Below the pieces are notes generated by a model. That model saw only the letters and a list, made by a program, of their open reading frames with translations, was not told the origin of the DNA and did not search any database. From assembly GCF_020165985.1 (NCBI RefSeq), contig NZ_JAIUKZ010000016.1, forward strand, positions 62,001 to 126,000: a DNA stretch of 64,000 nucleotides. The letters run 5' to 3'. Within the stretch, counting starts at the first letter, position 1. Each line of letters opens with the position of its first letter. The translations under genes and the position numbers were made by a program. Below are positions 24,430 through 33,402 of this stretch, piece by piece. The DNA is from Bacillus sp. RAR_GA_16. GTDB lineage: Bacteria > Bacillota > Bacilli > Bacillales > Guptibacillaceae.

Positions 24430-25410
24430 ATGATTCGTTTTGGAGTAGTTGGAACAAATAAGATTACGGATAATTTTCTTGAGGGGGCGAATGAGCTTAA
24501 CGATTTTAAGCTTACGGCGGTCTATTCTCGAACGGAGGAGAAAGCGCGGGCATTTGCTGAGAAGCATGGGGCAGAGGCGACGTTTACGAGTCTTGAAGAA
24601 ATGGCAAACAGCGCGTTAATTGATGCGGTCTACATCGCAAGTCCCAATTCGCTACACGCGGAGCAGTCCATCGTTTTCATGAATGCAGGGAAACACGTGC
24701 TTTGTGAGAAACCGATGGCATCTAATCAGCATGAGGTGGCGCAAATGGTCGAGGCTGCGTCAAAAAACGGTGTTCTCCTTATGGAAGCGATGAAATCTAC
24801 TGTCATGCCAAACATGCAAATGGTACGAGAGAACCTTCCTAAAATCGGTCAAATTCGCCGCTTTGTCGCGAACTATGGTCAATATTCTTCGCGCTATGAT
24901 GCTTACAAAGAAGGCACCGTCCTAAATGCATTTAACCCGGAGTTCTCAAATGGATCCCTAATGGACATCGGCGTATACGGCGTTTATCCTGTCGTGTCCA
25001 TGCTTGGGATGCCAGAGTCGATTAAAGCAGAAGGTATCATGCTTGAGTCTGGCGTTGATGGAGAAGGCAGTATTTTACTGAAGTATGAAGACAAAGAAGC
25101 GGTCATCATGTACTCAAAGATCACAGATTCCCACCTCCCGTCAGAAATTCAAGGAGAAAAGGGCAGTATTTTAATCGATAAAATTGGTTCTCCGATGGAT
25201 GTGAAAATTCACTATCGTGATGGATCGGTTGAAGACCTATCACAGCCGCAGTCTCATACGATGATGTATGAAGCAAAAGAATTTATTAAACTTATTCAGG
25301 AGGAGAAGAGTCAGTCTGTGATTAACTCGCATGAAAATTCTCTCCGTTCAATTAAAGTAATGGATGAAGCGCGAAAGCAAATTGGCGTCATTTTTCCAGC
25401 CGATCGATAA
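24430..25410 (+). CDS. Gfo/Idh/MocA family oxidoreductase
   Basis: 326 residues, ATG after TGGAGGAAT. The N-terminal Rossmann region is IRFGVVGTNKITDNF, YIASPNSLHAEQ contacts NAD(P), and CEKPMASN carries the conserved EKP lysine. The C-terminal alpha/beta domain begins around MDIGVYGVYPV, the usual substrate-site block. It oxidises a sugar, inositol or related polyol with NAD(P); the actual substrate is not evident. It stands alone before a strong terminator. Confidence 0.92.
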   Translation: MIRFGVVGTNKITDNFLEGANELNDFKLTAVYSRTEEKARAFAEKHGAEATFTSLEEMANSALIDAVYIASPNSLHAEQSIVFMNAGKHVLCEKPMASNQHEVAQMVEAASKNGVLLMEAMKSTVMPNMQMVRENLPKIGQIRRFVANYGQYSSRYDAYKEGTVLNAFNPEFSNGSLMDIGVYGVYPVVSMLGMPESIKAEGIMLESGVDGEGSILLKYEDKEAVIMYSKITDSHLPSEIQGEKGSILIDKIGSPMDVKIHYRDGSVEDLSQPQSHTMMYEAKEFIKLIQEEKSQSVINSHENSLRSIKVMDEARKQIGVIFPADR

Positions 25411-25416
25411 AAACAT

Positions 25417-25454
25417 TCTAGCCGTCACATGATGTCCGTGTGACGGCTTTTTTT
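25417..25454 (+). terminator. Terminator after the Gfo/Idh/MocA gene
   Basis: The perfect arms AGCCGTCACA and TGTGACGGCT are followed by seven T. Confidence 0.92.
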
Positions 25455-25497
25455 GAGTTCTCTAGTACCAAAAGAAAGAGTAAGCCTTTTCATCTAG

Positions 25498-25522
25498 CCC
25501 GTTTGAACTAGTTTCAAACGGG
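25498..25522. promoter_or_regulatory. Inverted-repeat operator candidate upstream of glutamate dehydrogenase
   Basis: The arms CCCGTTTGAA and TTCAAACGGG are perfect over 10 bases with a five-base spacer CTAGT. The site lies about 40-60 bases before the gene start and just upstream of TATTAATAG, a possible -10, so a dimeric repressor could occlude the promoter. No T-run, so not a terminator. Confidence 0.6.
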
Positions 25523-25560
25523 TACGGTATTAATAGAGTTGAAAAAATGGAGGGATGAAA

Positions 25561-26940
25561 TTGGCTAGTAAATATGGAGAAGTCGTACAAGAATCGTTAA
25601 ATGCCTTACTGGAGGACGAATCGTTTTTACCAAATTTCAAGGATGAAGATCGTGAGAACGCGTTCAAGTCGCTTGAATCGATTCTTTCAACTCCGAACCA
25701 AATTCAAAAATCCTTTCTTCGGGTCCCACTAGAAAGTGGGAAAATTTTACGAATTCCTGCTTTCCGTGTTCAGCATAATAATGCAGTTGGCCCTTATAAA
25801 GGTGGTATTCGTTTTCATGAATCGGTTGAGGAAGATGAAGTGATCAATTTAGCGACGTTAATGACGCTAAAGAATGCGCTTCATGACGTGCCTTTTGGTG
25901 GAGGGAAAGGCGGAGTGGTCATTAATCCACGCGAGTTTTCGGAAAAAGAACTACATACAATTTCAAAAACGTACGTGCAAAATTTTTGTGACATTCTTGG
26001 TCCAGACAAAGATATTCCAGCACCAGATGTAGGAACGGGCGAACGAGAGATGGACTGGATGATGGGAGAATATAAAAGCATCCATCAAGGACGTCCTTAC
26101 CGCGGGAGCTTTACTGGAAAAAGTCAGGTGAACGGTGGTTCACTTGGTCGTAGAGAAGCGACAGGGAAAGGCGTTTATTATACGCTTCGCTACATGCTTC
26201 ATAACTTCGTTAAGGAGAATGAGGAGTGGTTTAAGAAAAACGACAATCGCTTTGCGAAAACAGCGCTTGAGCATTCGAACCGTCAGTTAACGATCGGAAT
26301 TCAAGGTTTTGGGAATGTTGGCTCCGTTGCGGCGCTTGAATCGTATAATTGCAGCTACCTGGATACAAAGGTAGTCGCAGTAAGTGATCGTAACGTGACG
26401 CTCTACAATGGTGATGGTCTTGATATAAAGGCGCTAATTGAGTATACGTCTGATCATAAAGGCGACTTGCCGACTACGGAAGACGCCTTGAGCGAGCATA
26501 ACATCAAGGCAGACATCCAGGACCGGGCAGATGTCCTTTATTTAGATACAGACGTGCTTATTTTAGCTGCGCTTGAAGATCAAATTCATGAGGATAACGT
26601 CGACAAAGTCAAAGCGCGTATGATTGTGGAAGGGGCGAACGGTCCAATTACGCTTGGCGCGGACCGGAAGCTAAGCGAGGATGGGGTTCTCGTTATTCCA
26701 GATATTCTCGCAAACGCAGGTGGTGTCATCGTTTCTTATTTTGAGTGGCTTCAAGGAAGGGAAACTCAGTTTTATAGTGAAGAAGAAGTCTTTTCACTTC
26801 TCTTTAAAAAAATGAAGGAGACGATGGACGAAATTTATCCCCAGTTTTTCAGTGATCCTTTCGCGCTCAGACAGAATTGCTATATCCATACGGTAATGAA
26901 GCTTTCAAATATTCTTTATCGGCATGGTAAGCTCTATTGA
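25561..26940 (+). CDS. Glu/Leu/Phe/Val dehydrogenase (glutamate dehydrogenase type)
   Basis: 459 residues from TTG 25561, seven bases after GGAGG; the ATG at 25555 directly abuts that site. The substrate domain is seen as GPYKGGIRFHESV and VPFGGGKGGVVINPR (catalytic lysine), DIPAPDVGTGEREMDWM, and the NAD(P) domain as GIQGFGNVGSVAALE. It interconverts glutamate and 2-oxoglutarate plus ammonia. It is longer than RocG/GudB by roughly 30 residues, chiefly through the charged insert NEEWFKKNDNRFAKTALEH between the two domains. Confidence 0.93.
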   Translation: MASKYGEVVQESLNALLEDESFLPNFKDEDRENAFKSLESILSTPNQIQKSFLRVPLESGKILRIPAFRVQHNNAVGPYKGGIRFHESVEEDEVINLATLMTLKNALHDVPFGGGKGGVVINPREFSEKELHTISKTYVQNFCDILGPDKDIPAPDVGTGEREMDWMMGEYKSIHQGRPYRGSFTGKSQVNGGSLGRREATGKGVYYTLRYMLHNFVKENEEWFKKNDNRFAKTALEHSNRQLTIGIQGFGNVGSVAALESYNCSYLDTKVVAVSDRNVTLYNGDGLDIKALIEYTSDHKGDLPTTEDALSEHNIKADIQDRADVLYLDTDVLILAALEDQIHEDNVDKVKARMIVEGANGPITLGADRKLSEDGVLVIPDILANAGGVIVSYFEWLQGRETQFYSEEEVFSLLFKKMKETMDEIYPQFFSDPFALRQNCYIHTVMKLSNILYRHGKLY

Positions 26941-26943
26941 ACG

Positions 26944-26978
26944 AAAAGCCCTCTCCGGACAGGAGAGGGCTTTCTATA
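26944..26978. terminator. Bidirectional terminator
   Basis: AAGCCCTCTCC and GGAGAGGGCTT arms between two convergent genes. Confidence 0.9.
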
Positions 26979-26984
26979 TGGACT

Positions 26985-27500
26985 TTAAGAAGCAGGAAGC
27001 TTTTCTTTAAACTCTGTCATCTTCATGACAGTTTCGTCAAGTAACTCGTTCATTTTACCCGTATCCGGTTCATCTTTCTTGCCTTCATCGATGAGTGGAT
27101 AAAGACTTTCTTCAATGTCTTTATACTCATCTGGGAATTCTTGCTCTACTTGAGCTTCCATCTTGTCCCAATTTTCCTCAAGGGTCATGGTCTGTTCATT
27201 AATGGCGCCGATATCGTCGCTACTGTTCTCAAGTGTCGCTTTCAGTTCATCAAGGTTTGTTAACGCCGTATCCACGCCAACATCAAGGTCGATTGTTTCC
27301 TCTGATCCGCTATCGGTGCTTGAATCGTTCATTCCTTCGTTCGTACCTTCATTTTCTGAAGCGGTGTTCTCTTCCATGCTCGAGTTATTGGAGGTATGCG
27401 TACTATTGTTATCCTCTGTACCATTTGATCCACAACCTGCTAGAAGAGATCCTGATAGAAGGCAGGAAGCAAGAAGAATAGGGAATTTCTTTTCCAACAA
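26985..27500 (-). CDS. Lipoprotein with helical acidic domain, unknown
   Basis: 171 residues with a TTG start (two adjacent TTG codons) after AAAGGAGTGG. The signal peptide ends with lipobox LAGC. An Asn/Ser/Thr/Glu linker of about 45 residues follows. The C-terminal part (about 75-171) is mainly helical and charged, with LEENWDKMEAQVEQEFPDEY, and resembles cell-surface lipoproteins that measure or bind small ligands, but no family is recognised with confidence. Confidence 0.72.
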   Translation of the reverse strand: MLEKKFPILLASCLLSGSLLAGCGSNGTEDNNSTHTSNNSSMEENTASENEGTNEGMNDSSTDSGSEETIDLDVGVDTALTNLDELKATLENSSDDIGAINEQTMTLEENWDKMEAQVEQEFPDEYKDIEESLYPLIDEGKKDEPDTGKMNELLDETVMKMTEFKEKLPAS

Positions 27501-27623
27501 TATCCACTCCTTTCAGTTACAATTATCGGTTCCCAGTAAGCGTTTTATTCAAACGAAGGCAAAAGTCATGTTTTTCGATAATAAGAAGAGAAGGAGGCAG
27601 ATTGTCTTAGGACCATTTGAGCG

Positions 27624-29012
27624 TTAACGCGTTTTTCTAACAAAAAGATAAGAAACGAAAATGATGGCCATCACTCCGAAACTAATCAATAATCCGATCC
27701 GTTCACTTTCTTGAAAGGCAGCGCCACTAATGGCTAGGAAGATAAGAACGATCCCTAGATAGGAAGTGAAGGGTGCGCCAATCATTTTAAAATAGCGCTT
27801 CTTTGAAGGCGTCTCAATATACTGCTTGCGATTTTTGATTTGAGAAGCCAGGATGACGACCCAGTTTAGAATTAACATAATCCCGGCTGCCGTCGTTAAA
27901 TATTCATACACTTTATCAGGTAAAACATAGGAAACCATAATCATGAGACTGAGGGCGATTGCATTCACGCCTAATGCGCGTATTGCGACTCCCTTTTTTG
28001 TGTGATGATCTAGGGCTTTAGGGGCGTCACCTGCATGGCTTAGCGAAACAAGTACTTTTGTAATTGAAAAAAGGGCGCCAACCATGGTAGAAAAAGCGGC
28101 AGTGATTAAAATAATTGTAAAAATCGATCCGAGTAAAGGGAGTTGAAATTGAGAAAGCGCCGTTACAAATGGACTTTCATCTTCGCTAATGATTGACCAG
28201 GAAACCATATAGAGTATAAAGAAAATGGATAAGAGGTATAGGGTGGTCAGCGCGATAACGGTGGCAAGACCTGCTTTAGGTGTTTCATCTTTATGTTTCA
28301 GTTCATTAGACATCAGTCCAACTACGGCTATGCCCCCAAATGAAAACAGTACAAAAATCATCGCGGACCATGTGCCCATTAGTCCGTTCGGGAATAACGG
28401 GGTAAAACTTGATTCTGTCTGCCCTGCGGATGGGGGAGTAGCGATGCCGAATAAGAAGAGTAGTCCAAATCCAATGAATCCAATAAGGGTGGCTAATTTC
28501 ACAACAGCAAACAAGGATTCTAACGTGCTGAAATTGTTTACTCCTAGGAGGTTAATGCCGATCCCAAGTGCTGAATAGAGGATCATAAACATCCAGAGTG
28601 GGACTTCCGGGAACCAGTACTGGGTGAAAAGACCAAGCGCCGTAATTTCACTAGCCATGATGAGAAGGCCAGAAACCCAGTACATCCATCCACTCATAAA
28701 GCCCATTGAATGACCAAATGCCATTTGTGCATACTTTCTAAATGAACCTGTTTCCTGGTCATGAACCGACATTTCTGCAAGGGCACTAAATACTAGAAAG
28801 GCGATAAGGCCGGCGATAAGATAATTGATGAGAACAGACGGGCCCGCTCGTTCGATTGAAAGTCCCGTTCCGAGAAAGAACCCAGCCCCGATAATTGAAC
28901 CAATGCCAATCAGGGTAAGTTGCCACCAATGAAGCTTATGATCTTCTCCTTTTTTGACTTTCTTCTCTTGCGTGCGCTGAACCGTTTGCTGCACAATGTG
29001 TTCATTTCTCAT
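27624..29012 (-). CDS. APC-family amino acid permease
   Basis: 462 residues with 12 hydrophobic segments. The APC landmark is LIGIGSIIGAGFFLGTGLSI in helix 1, followed by the conserved ALAEMSVHDQETGSFRKYA loop before helix 3. It is of the AAT (AnsP/YbxG/GabP-like) branch that imports amino acids by proton symport. The substrate cannot be deduced. The N-terminus has about 28 polar residues and the C-terminus ends FVRKTR. Monocistronic; the quinone-reductase gene diverges upstream. Confidence 0.9.
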   Translation of the reverse strand: MRNEHIVQQTVQRTQEKKVKKGEDHKLHWWQLTLIGIGSIIGAGFFLGTGLSIERAGPSVLINYLIAGLIAFLVFSALAEMSVHDQETGSFRKYAQMAFGHSMGFMSGWMYWVSGLLIMASEITALGLFTQYWFPEVPLWMFMILYSALGIGINLLGVNNFSTLESLFAVVKLATLIGFIGFGLLFLFGIATPPSAGQTESSFTPLFPNGLMGTWSAMIFVLFSFGGIAVVGLMSNELKHKDETPKAGLATVIALTTLYLLSIFFILYMVSWSIISEDESPFVTALSQFQLPLLGSIFTIILITAAFSTMVGALFSITKVLVSLSHAGDAPKALDHHTKKGVAIRALGVNAIALSLMIMVSYVLPDKVYEYLTTAAGIMLILNWVVILASQIKNRKQYIETPSKKRYFKMIGAPFTSYLGIVLIFLAISGAAFQESERIGLLISFGVMAIIFVSYLFVRKTR

Positions 29013-29137
29013 ACAAGTTCACCATCTTTCCTCGTAATCATGTTAAAGCGTCTACCTACTATCTTGAGAAGGAAACTGTTATAATATCCATCAACGCAAC
29101 AAAATGTGACAAAATTCGGGAGGTGACAGGCACCGTG

Positions 29138-30178
29138 ATGAAAGCAGTTCAAGTAATGGGCTATGGTGATGTGGATCAATTAGAAGTGGTAGAACGGGAT
29201 ATTCCTGTTCCGAAAGAGAATGAGGTACTTGTTAAGGTCAAGGCATGCGCCATTAACAATACGGAAATTTGGATGCGCGAAGGGGCGTATGGAACAGGAA
29301 CAAAATCGGGGTGGCGTCCAGAAGGCGTTGAGTTCCCTAGAACGCCGGGTTCAGATATTACGGGGACCATCGAGAAAGTTGGTCAGCAGGTAGGCGAAGA
29401 GATGATCGGAAAGAATGTTGTGCTCTTCCCGTTTACTTCGAGCGGAGAAGCGGGATCCGAACATATTTCAGAGGATATGTCGTTCATTGGATCTGAGTAT
29501 GACGGTGGGTATGCCGAGTATGTGGTGTGGCCAGCAGAACTTTGCTATGAAATGCCTCTACCAGACTTCACTAAGAGCGCCGTATTCTCTGTAAGTGGAA
29601 TGACAGCGTGGCATATGGTGGAACAAATACAGCCGAAACCTGGTGAGACCGTTATGGTAACAGGAGCAAACGGCGGAGTAGGATCGTTGAACGTTCAAAT
29701 CGCTTCACGCGTTTTTGGCGCTAACGTGATTGCCATAGTCGGTGATCTTGCGTTAGAAGATCAGCTGAAGAAGCTTGGGGCCACGCATGTGCTCTCTTAT
29801 AAATCGGATCAGCTTGCTGAAGAAATCCTTAAAGCGAACGGTGGACCAATTGACTCGGTATTAGATGTCGTCGGAGATGCGCTGTTTTCAACTTCGCTTC
29901 ATGTTTTAAAGAAAGGCGGTAAGTTTTGTACGTCTGGCTCTGCTGGAGGACAAAAAACAGAGCTTGATTTTAGGACAATGTACTTAAAACACATTACCCT
30001 CTATGGCTCTGTATTAGGCACAAGAGAAGAATTCAAACGAATGCTTGACGCGATCGCTGAAGGGAAAATCACTCCTGTGATTGACCGCACGTTTCCATTA
30101 GAACAAGCGAGAGAAGCGCAACTGTATTTTAAAAAAGCGGGCAAATTAGGGAAAATTGTGCTACTTCCTGAAGAATAA
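29138..30178 (+). CDS. Zinc-free MDR family quinone oxidoreductase / alcohol dehydrogenase
   Basis: 346 residues from ATG 29138; a GTG at 29135 is possible. The medium-chain dehydrogenase pattern is complete: MKAVQVMGYGDVDQLEVVE, TPGSDITGTIEKVGQQV and the Rossmann loop VTGANGGVGSLNVQIA. The structural-zinc cysteines and the GHE motif of zinc enzymes are absent, so it belongs with quinone or enoyl reductases. The ribosome binding site GGGAGGTGA is part of a copy of the dispersed repeat (29122-29134). Confidence 0.9.
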   Translation: MKAVQVMGYGDVDQLEVVERDIPVPKENEVLVKVKACAINNTEIWMREGAYGTGTKSGWRPEGVEFPRTPGSDITGTIEKVGQQVGEEMIGKNVVLFPFTSSGEAGSEHISEDMSFIGSEYDGGYAEYVVWPAELCYEMPLPDFTKSAVFSVSGMTAWHMVEQIQPKPGETVMVTGANGGVGSLNVQIASRVFGANVIAIVGDLALEDQLKKLGATHVLSYKSDQLAEEILKANGGPIDSVLDVVGDALFSTSLHVLKKGGKFCTSGSAGGQKTELDFRTMYLKHITLYGSVLGTREEFKRMLDAIAEGKITPVIDRTFPLEQAREAQLYFKKAGKLGKIVLLPEE

Positions 30179-30192
30179 GTCGTTCACTCATT

Positions 30193-30227
30193 GACACCTA
30201 TTTCCTAGCGAGAGATAGGTGTTTTTT
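30193..30227 (+). terminator. Terminator after the quinone reductase
   Basis: ACACCTAT and ATAGGTGT arms followed by six T. Confidence 0.85.
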
Positions 30228-30321
30228 AGTGTAGAAAAGCACATCACAATTTTCAGGGAAATACAGGAATAAACCCTGCACCTCGCGAATAAGTAAGGTA
30301 TAAAATCATAGAGGTGATGGT

Positions 30322-30642
30322 GTGAAGAAAAGGGGTTTCTTCAAACTTTACTCGTTGCTCTGTCTAGTTAGTGTTTTTGGGTATTCCTACTGGGCCACTT
30401 CTTGGACGGCGAGTCAATTACCTACTTTGCCGGATTGGAAAAGCCATCTTATTTTTACACCGGGCACGGTTGTGGCATCGAAAGATATCTATGAAATTGA
30501 CATGTTTTTGTACGCATTTAAAGTGGCGCCACTTATGACAGGAGTATGTCTGCTATCCGTCTGTTTCATTGTTGGCCTGTTGGTTTACTCTGTGAAAAAA
30601 CAGCTGTCTTATGTTGGTGCTAAAAAGATAACGAGTTCCTGA
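30322..30642 (+). CDS. Two-helix membrane protein, unknown
   Basis: 106 residues from GTG 30322, after GAGGTGATG. One hydrophobic segment near residues 8-28 (LYSLLCLVSVFGYSYW), an extracytoplasmic loop (about 50 residues) and a second segment (LMTGVCLLSVCFIVGLLVYSV) with a basic tail. No family recognised. It is followed by a bidirectional terminator shared with the FeoB operon. Confidence 0.68.
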   Translation: MKKRGFFKLYSLLCLVSVFGYSYWATSWTASQLPTLPDWKSHLIFTPGTVVASKDIYEIDMFLYAFKVAPLMTGVCLLSVCFIVGLLVYSVKKQLSYVGAKKITSS

Positions 30643-30686
30643 ACAGAAAAGAGCAATTCCGCGCTTCTAAAAAACCAGCTAAAAAA

Positions 30687-30727
30687 GAAAAAGCACGCCC
30701 GCTATGGAAAGGGGCGTGCTTTTTCTA
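30687..30727. terminator. Bidirectional terminator
   Basis: GAAAAAGCACGCCC and GGGCGTGCTTTTTC arms end both the small membrane-protein gene and the feo operon. Confidence 0.9.
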
Positions 30728-30739
30728 ATGAAAGGAATG

Positions 30740-32140
30740 TTAAACCCAACCCATACCTCTTACCAGCTGTGCAACTGCAAACGTAACGCCAATGGCAATC
30801 ACAGTTGGAATTAGGAAGGCTACAAATGTCCACTTGTAGCTTTTTGTTTCTTTATAGATGTTGATTAACGTGGTACCACATGGGTAGTGAAGCAAAGAGA
30901 ATAACATCATATTAAGCGCCGTTAACCACGTCCAACCTTGATCAAGAAAGATGTTTTTTAAGTCAGCCAGGTTGTCGACTTCAAGCATAGATCCAGTGGA
31001 GAGATAGCCCATTAACAGAATCGGTAATACAACTTCATTTGCAGGCAAACCGAGAATAAACGCAAGCATAATATAGCCATCTAATCCGAGTGATTGAGCG
31101 AACGGGTCGAGAAAATTTACTCCGTACATAAAGATGCTCGTGTCACCTATATAGATGTTGGCAAATATCCAGGTGAGGATACCAGCAGGTGCAGCGATTT
31201 TGATCGCTCTCATCAGAACGGCATAGGATTTATTCAGGGAGGATCGGACGATCGTATCAAAAAACTTTGGTCGACGATACGGTGGTAGCTCTAACGTATA
31301 GTGCGTTGGGACGCCCTTAAGCATGGTTTTAGATAGGACCCAAGACACAGCAAACGTAACGAAAATACCGAAAATCACGATGCCAACAATGACGCCAGAG
31401 GAGACGAGCGTCTTCATTCCACCTGTAAAACCAGCTGCCATGAAAAGAGAAGCAAGTACGATGAGTGTACCCCAACGACCGTTACAAGGGACGAAATTGT
31501 TTGTTAAGATGGCGAGCATCCGTTCACGAGGAGATTCGATAATACGAGTGGACAAGACAGCTGCTGCATTACAACCGAAGCCCATCGCCATCGTGAGGGA
31601 CTGCTTCCCATGCGCCCCCACTTTTTTAAATAGCCGATCCATATTGAACGCAACGCGAGGTAAATACCCGTAGCTTTCAAGTAACGCAAACGTTGGAAAA
31701 AAGATCGCCATTGGTGGGAGCATGACACTAATCACCCATGTTGTTCCTCGATACAATCCAAGAACGAGCACGCCATGCAGCCAGTCGGGTGAATTCAATG
31801 CAAAGAAAGCCATGGAAATATAGTCTTCTAACCACGTAAAGAAGCTTGCGAGCATAGAGGACGGTACGTTTGCACCTGCGATGGTTAAGTAAAAAATAAG
31901 GCCGAGCATCGCCAGCATGATGGGAAAGCCCCAGATTGGTGAAGTGAAAACGGCGTCTAATCGCTCCGTTTTTTTATCTTCTTTGCTCTTTGTAAAGCGG
32001 ACGGTTTTCTGACAGATTTGCTGACTTGTTTGATATAAACTTGAGACCACTTCATCTCTAAGAGAAGAGGTTGAAAGCTCATTGGCTTGATTTAGAAGTT
32101 CTCTAAATGACTGCCGCTCGTTTTCTGAACTGTATTCCAC
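30740..32140 (-). CDS. feoB: FeoB membrane (Gate/nucleoside-recognition) domain, separate polypeptide
   Basis: 466 residues from GTG 32140, which follows AGGAGGAGG. A 65-residue helical linker is followed by about eight membrane segments. The two Gate domains are visible: YRGTTWVISVMLPPMAIFFPTFALLESYGYLPR and GFGCNAAAVLSTRIIESPRERML (each quoted in part by their positions near residues 130-215), then LGLPANEVVLPILLMGY and HYPCGTTLINIYKETKSYKW. It is the pore part of the ferrous iron transporter. In most bacteria it is fused to the G-domain; here the G-domain gene overlaps it by 49 bases in another frame. Confidence 0.9.
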   Translation of the reverse strand: MEYSSENERQSFRELLNQANELSTSSLRDEVVSSLYQTSQQICQKTVRFTKSKEDKKTERLDAVFTSPIWGFPIMLAMLGLIFYLTIAGANVPSSMLASFFTWLEDYISMAFFALNSPDWLHGVLVLGLYRGTTWVISVMLPPMAIFFPTFALLESYGYLPRVAFNMDRLFKKVGAHGKQSLTMAMGFGCNAAAVLSTRIIESPRERMLAILTNNFVPCNGRWGTLIVLASLFMAAGFTGGMKTLVSSGVIVGIVIFGIFVTFAVSWVLSKTMLKGVPTHYTLELPPYRRPKFFDTIVRSSLNKSYAVLMRAIKIAAPAGILTWIFANIYIGDTSIFMYGVNFLDPFAQSLGLDGYIMLAFILGLPANEVVLPILLMGYLSTGSMLEVDNLADLKNIFLDQGWTWLTALNMMLFSLLHYPCGTTLINIYKETKSYKWTFVAFLIPTVIAIGVTFAVAQLVRGMGWV

Positions 32141-32838
32141 GTTGATTCCTCCTCCTGGTGCATTCTCTTTTGGATTTCATCTAATAAAGACGTATCACCA
32201 TCAAGAAGTCTGAGGGCGATCCACCTTGATGGAAAGCGATCTCCTACAAGTTTTTTCACATTCGGTTCAAGTTGGCTAATTTTTTCTTCCGTTTCTTCAT
32301 TGTATTGAATGGCGTAGGGAGTCGTACTGATTTCTCCACGGATCATTCGGTCGATCGTATCTAATAGAGCAGGGAACCCTGTTTTATTACGAGCAGATAT
32401 TTTTAATACAGGGACCCCAAGCTGTCGCATCAGTTTCAATTCGTCAATTTCAATTCCACGTTTTTTCGCTTCATCGATTAAATTCACACAAACAATCACG
32501 TTAGAAGTCATTTCCATTACTTGTAGAGCAAGATTTAAATTTCGTTCAAGTGAGGTGGCGTCAAGTACGACAAGAGTGACATGAGGTTTCTCGAACACAA
32601 TGTAATTTCTCGCAACCTCTTCATCAGTTGAATTCGAATAGAGAGAATAGGTTCCTGGTAAGTCGATTAGTCGATATGTGCTTTTCTTATAATGAACGGA
32701 TCCTTCAGCGAGGCTCACGGTTTTACCTGCCCAGTTGCCCGTATGTTGTTTCAGACCTGTTAGAGCATTGAATAGTGTGCTTTTCCCAGTGTTCGGATTT
32801 CCAGCGAGCGCGATCCGATAGACTTCATTCGTTGTCAT
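32092..32838 (-). CDS. feoB: FeoB G-protein domain, separate polypeptide
   Basis: 248 residues. GTPase motifs are G1 GNPNTGKST, G2 within TGNWAGKTVSLAEG, G3 DLPGTYSL and G4 NLIDE in place of the NKxD motif, as is common in FeoB. The C-terminal part is the small helical GDI-like domain. The protein ends before any membrane segment. The start overlaps the end of feoA by 14 bases, and the 3' end overlaps the membrane-domain gene by 49 bases. The three genes form one operon for Fe2+ uptake. Confidence 0.9.
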   Translation of the reverse strand: MTTNEVYRIALAGNPNTGKSTLFNALTGLKQHTGNWAGKTVSLAEGSVHYKKSTYRLIDLPGTYSLYSNSTDEEVARNYIVFEKPHVTLVVLDATSLERNLNLALQVMEMTSNVIVCVNLIDEAKKRGIEIDELKLMRQLGVPVLKISARNKTGFPALLDTIDRMIRGEISTTPYAIQYNEETEEKISQLEPNVKKLVGDRFPSRWIALRLLDGDTSLLDEIQKRMHQEEESTWNTVQKTSGSHLENF

Positions 32839-33064
32839 CTTGTATCAACTCCCCGGTGATTTTTATGCTTTCTTCTTTTCGAAGTGCAATGGTTGTATGG
32901 CTCACGCGAAAGGCAATCGGATCTCCAAGTGGACTTTTCTTCAATACATCAACGATGGCGCCAGGAACAAATCCTAAATCGAGAAGTCTTCTTCTCATCA
33001 CTCCCTCAATGGCAACCTCTTTAATGCGGATGCGATCTCCTTTATTCCCTTCATATAAGTTCAT
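32825..33064 (-). CDS. feoA: FeoA family ferrous iron transport protein
   Basis: 79 residues, an SH3-like FeoA domain: KEVAIEGVMRRRLLDLGFVPGAIVDVLKKSPLGDPIAFRV (as segments), ending with the usual IALRKEESIKI strand. It regulates or assembles with FeoB. Start ATG after GGAGGACAA. It is the first gene of the feo operon. An imperfect Fur-like sequence TGATAATTACATCG lies about 60 bases upstream, but the match is only one-sided. Confidence 0.93.
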   Translation of the reverse strand: MNLYEGNKGDRIRIKEVAIEGVMRRRLLDLGFVPGAIVDVLKKSPLGDPIAFRVSHTTIALRKEESIKITGELIQDDNE

Positions 33065-33402
33065 TAGTTGTCCTCCGTTTACTCTTTTAACTCTTGTCTA
33101 CACTTTTTCCTTAGGGCAAAATTGATAATTACATCGTATGTAACAACTGAGGCATTTGTCAATGGTTTTTATTTATTCTGCAAGAATAGTTTGATCTTTC
33201 TTACTTTTATGAATGTCATACGTTATATGTGAAAAGTATTATTTTGTGTTTCACCGGTAAATGAAACGGGTATCATCATTCGAGTAAATTCGAGCGAATT
33301 CGGGTGGTGACAGGCACTCGCAAGTCGGCTTTTGTCGATTTAGATTTGCCGGGATTGGACATAGTAAGACAGACAGAAGATTTATGAGGAGGCAAATCAG
33401 CT

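Noticed and set aside
32092-32140. FeoB split read as a frameshift error
   Set aside because: The second part has its own strong ribosome binding site and GTG start, unlike the three single-base lesions in the window.
33123-33140. Fur box upstream of feoA
   Set aside because: Only the left half TGATAAT matches; the right half ACATCGT does not, so no site is called.
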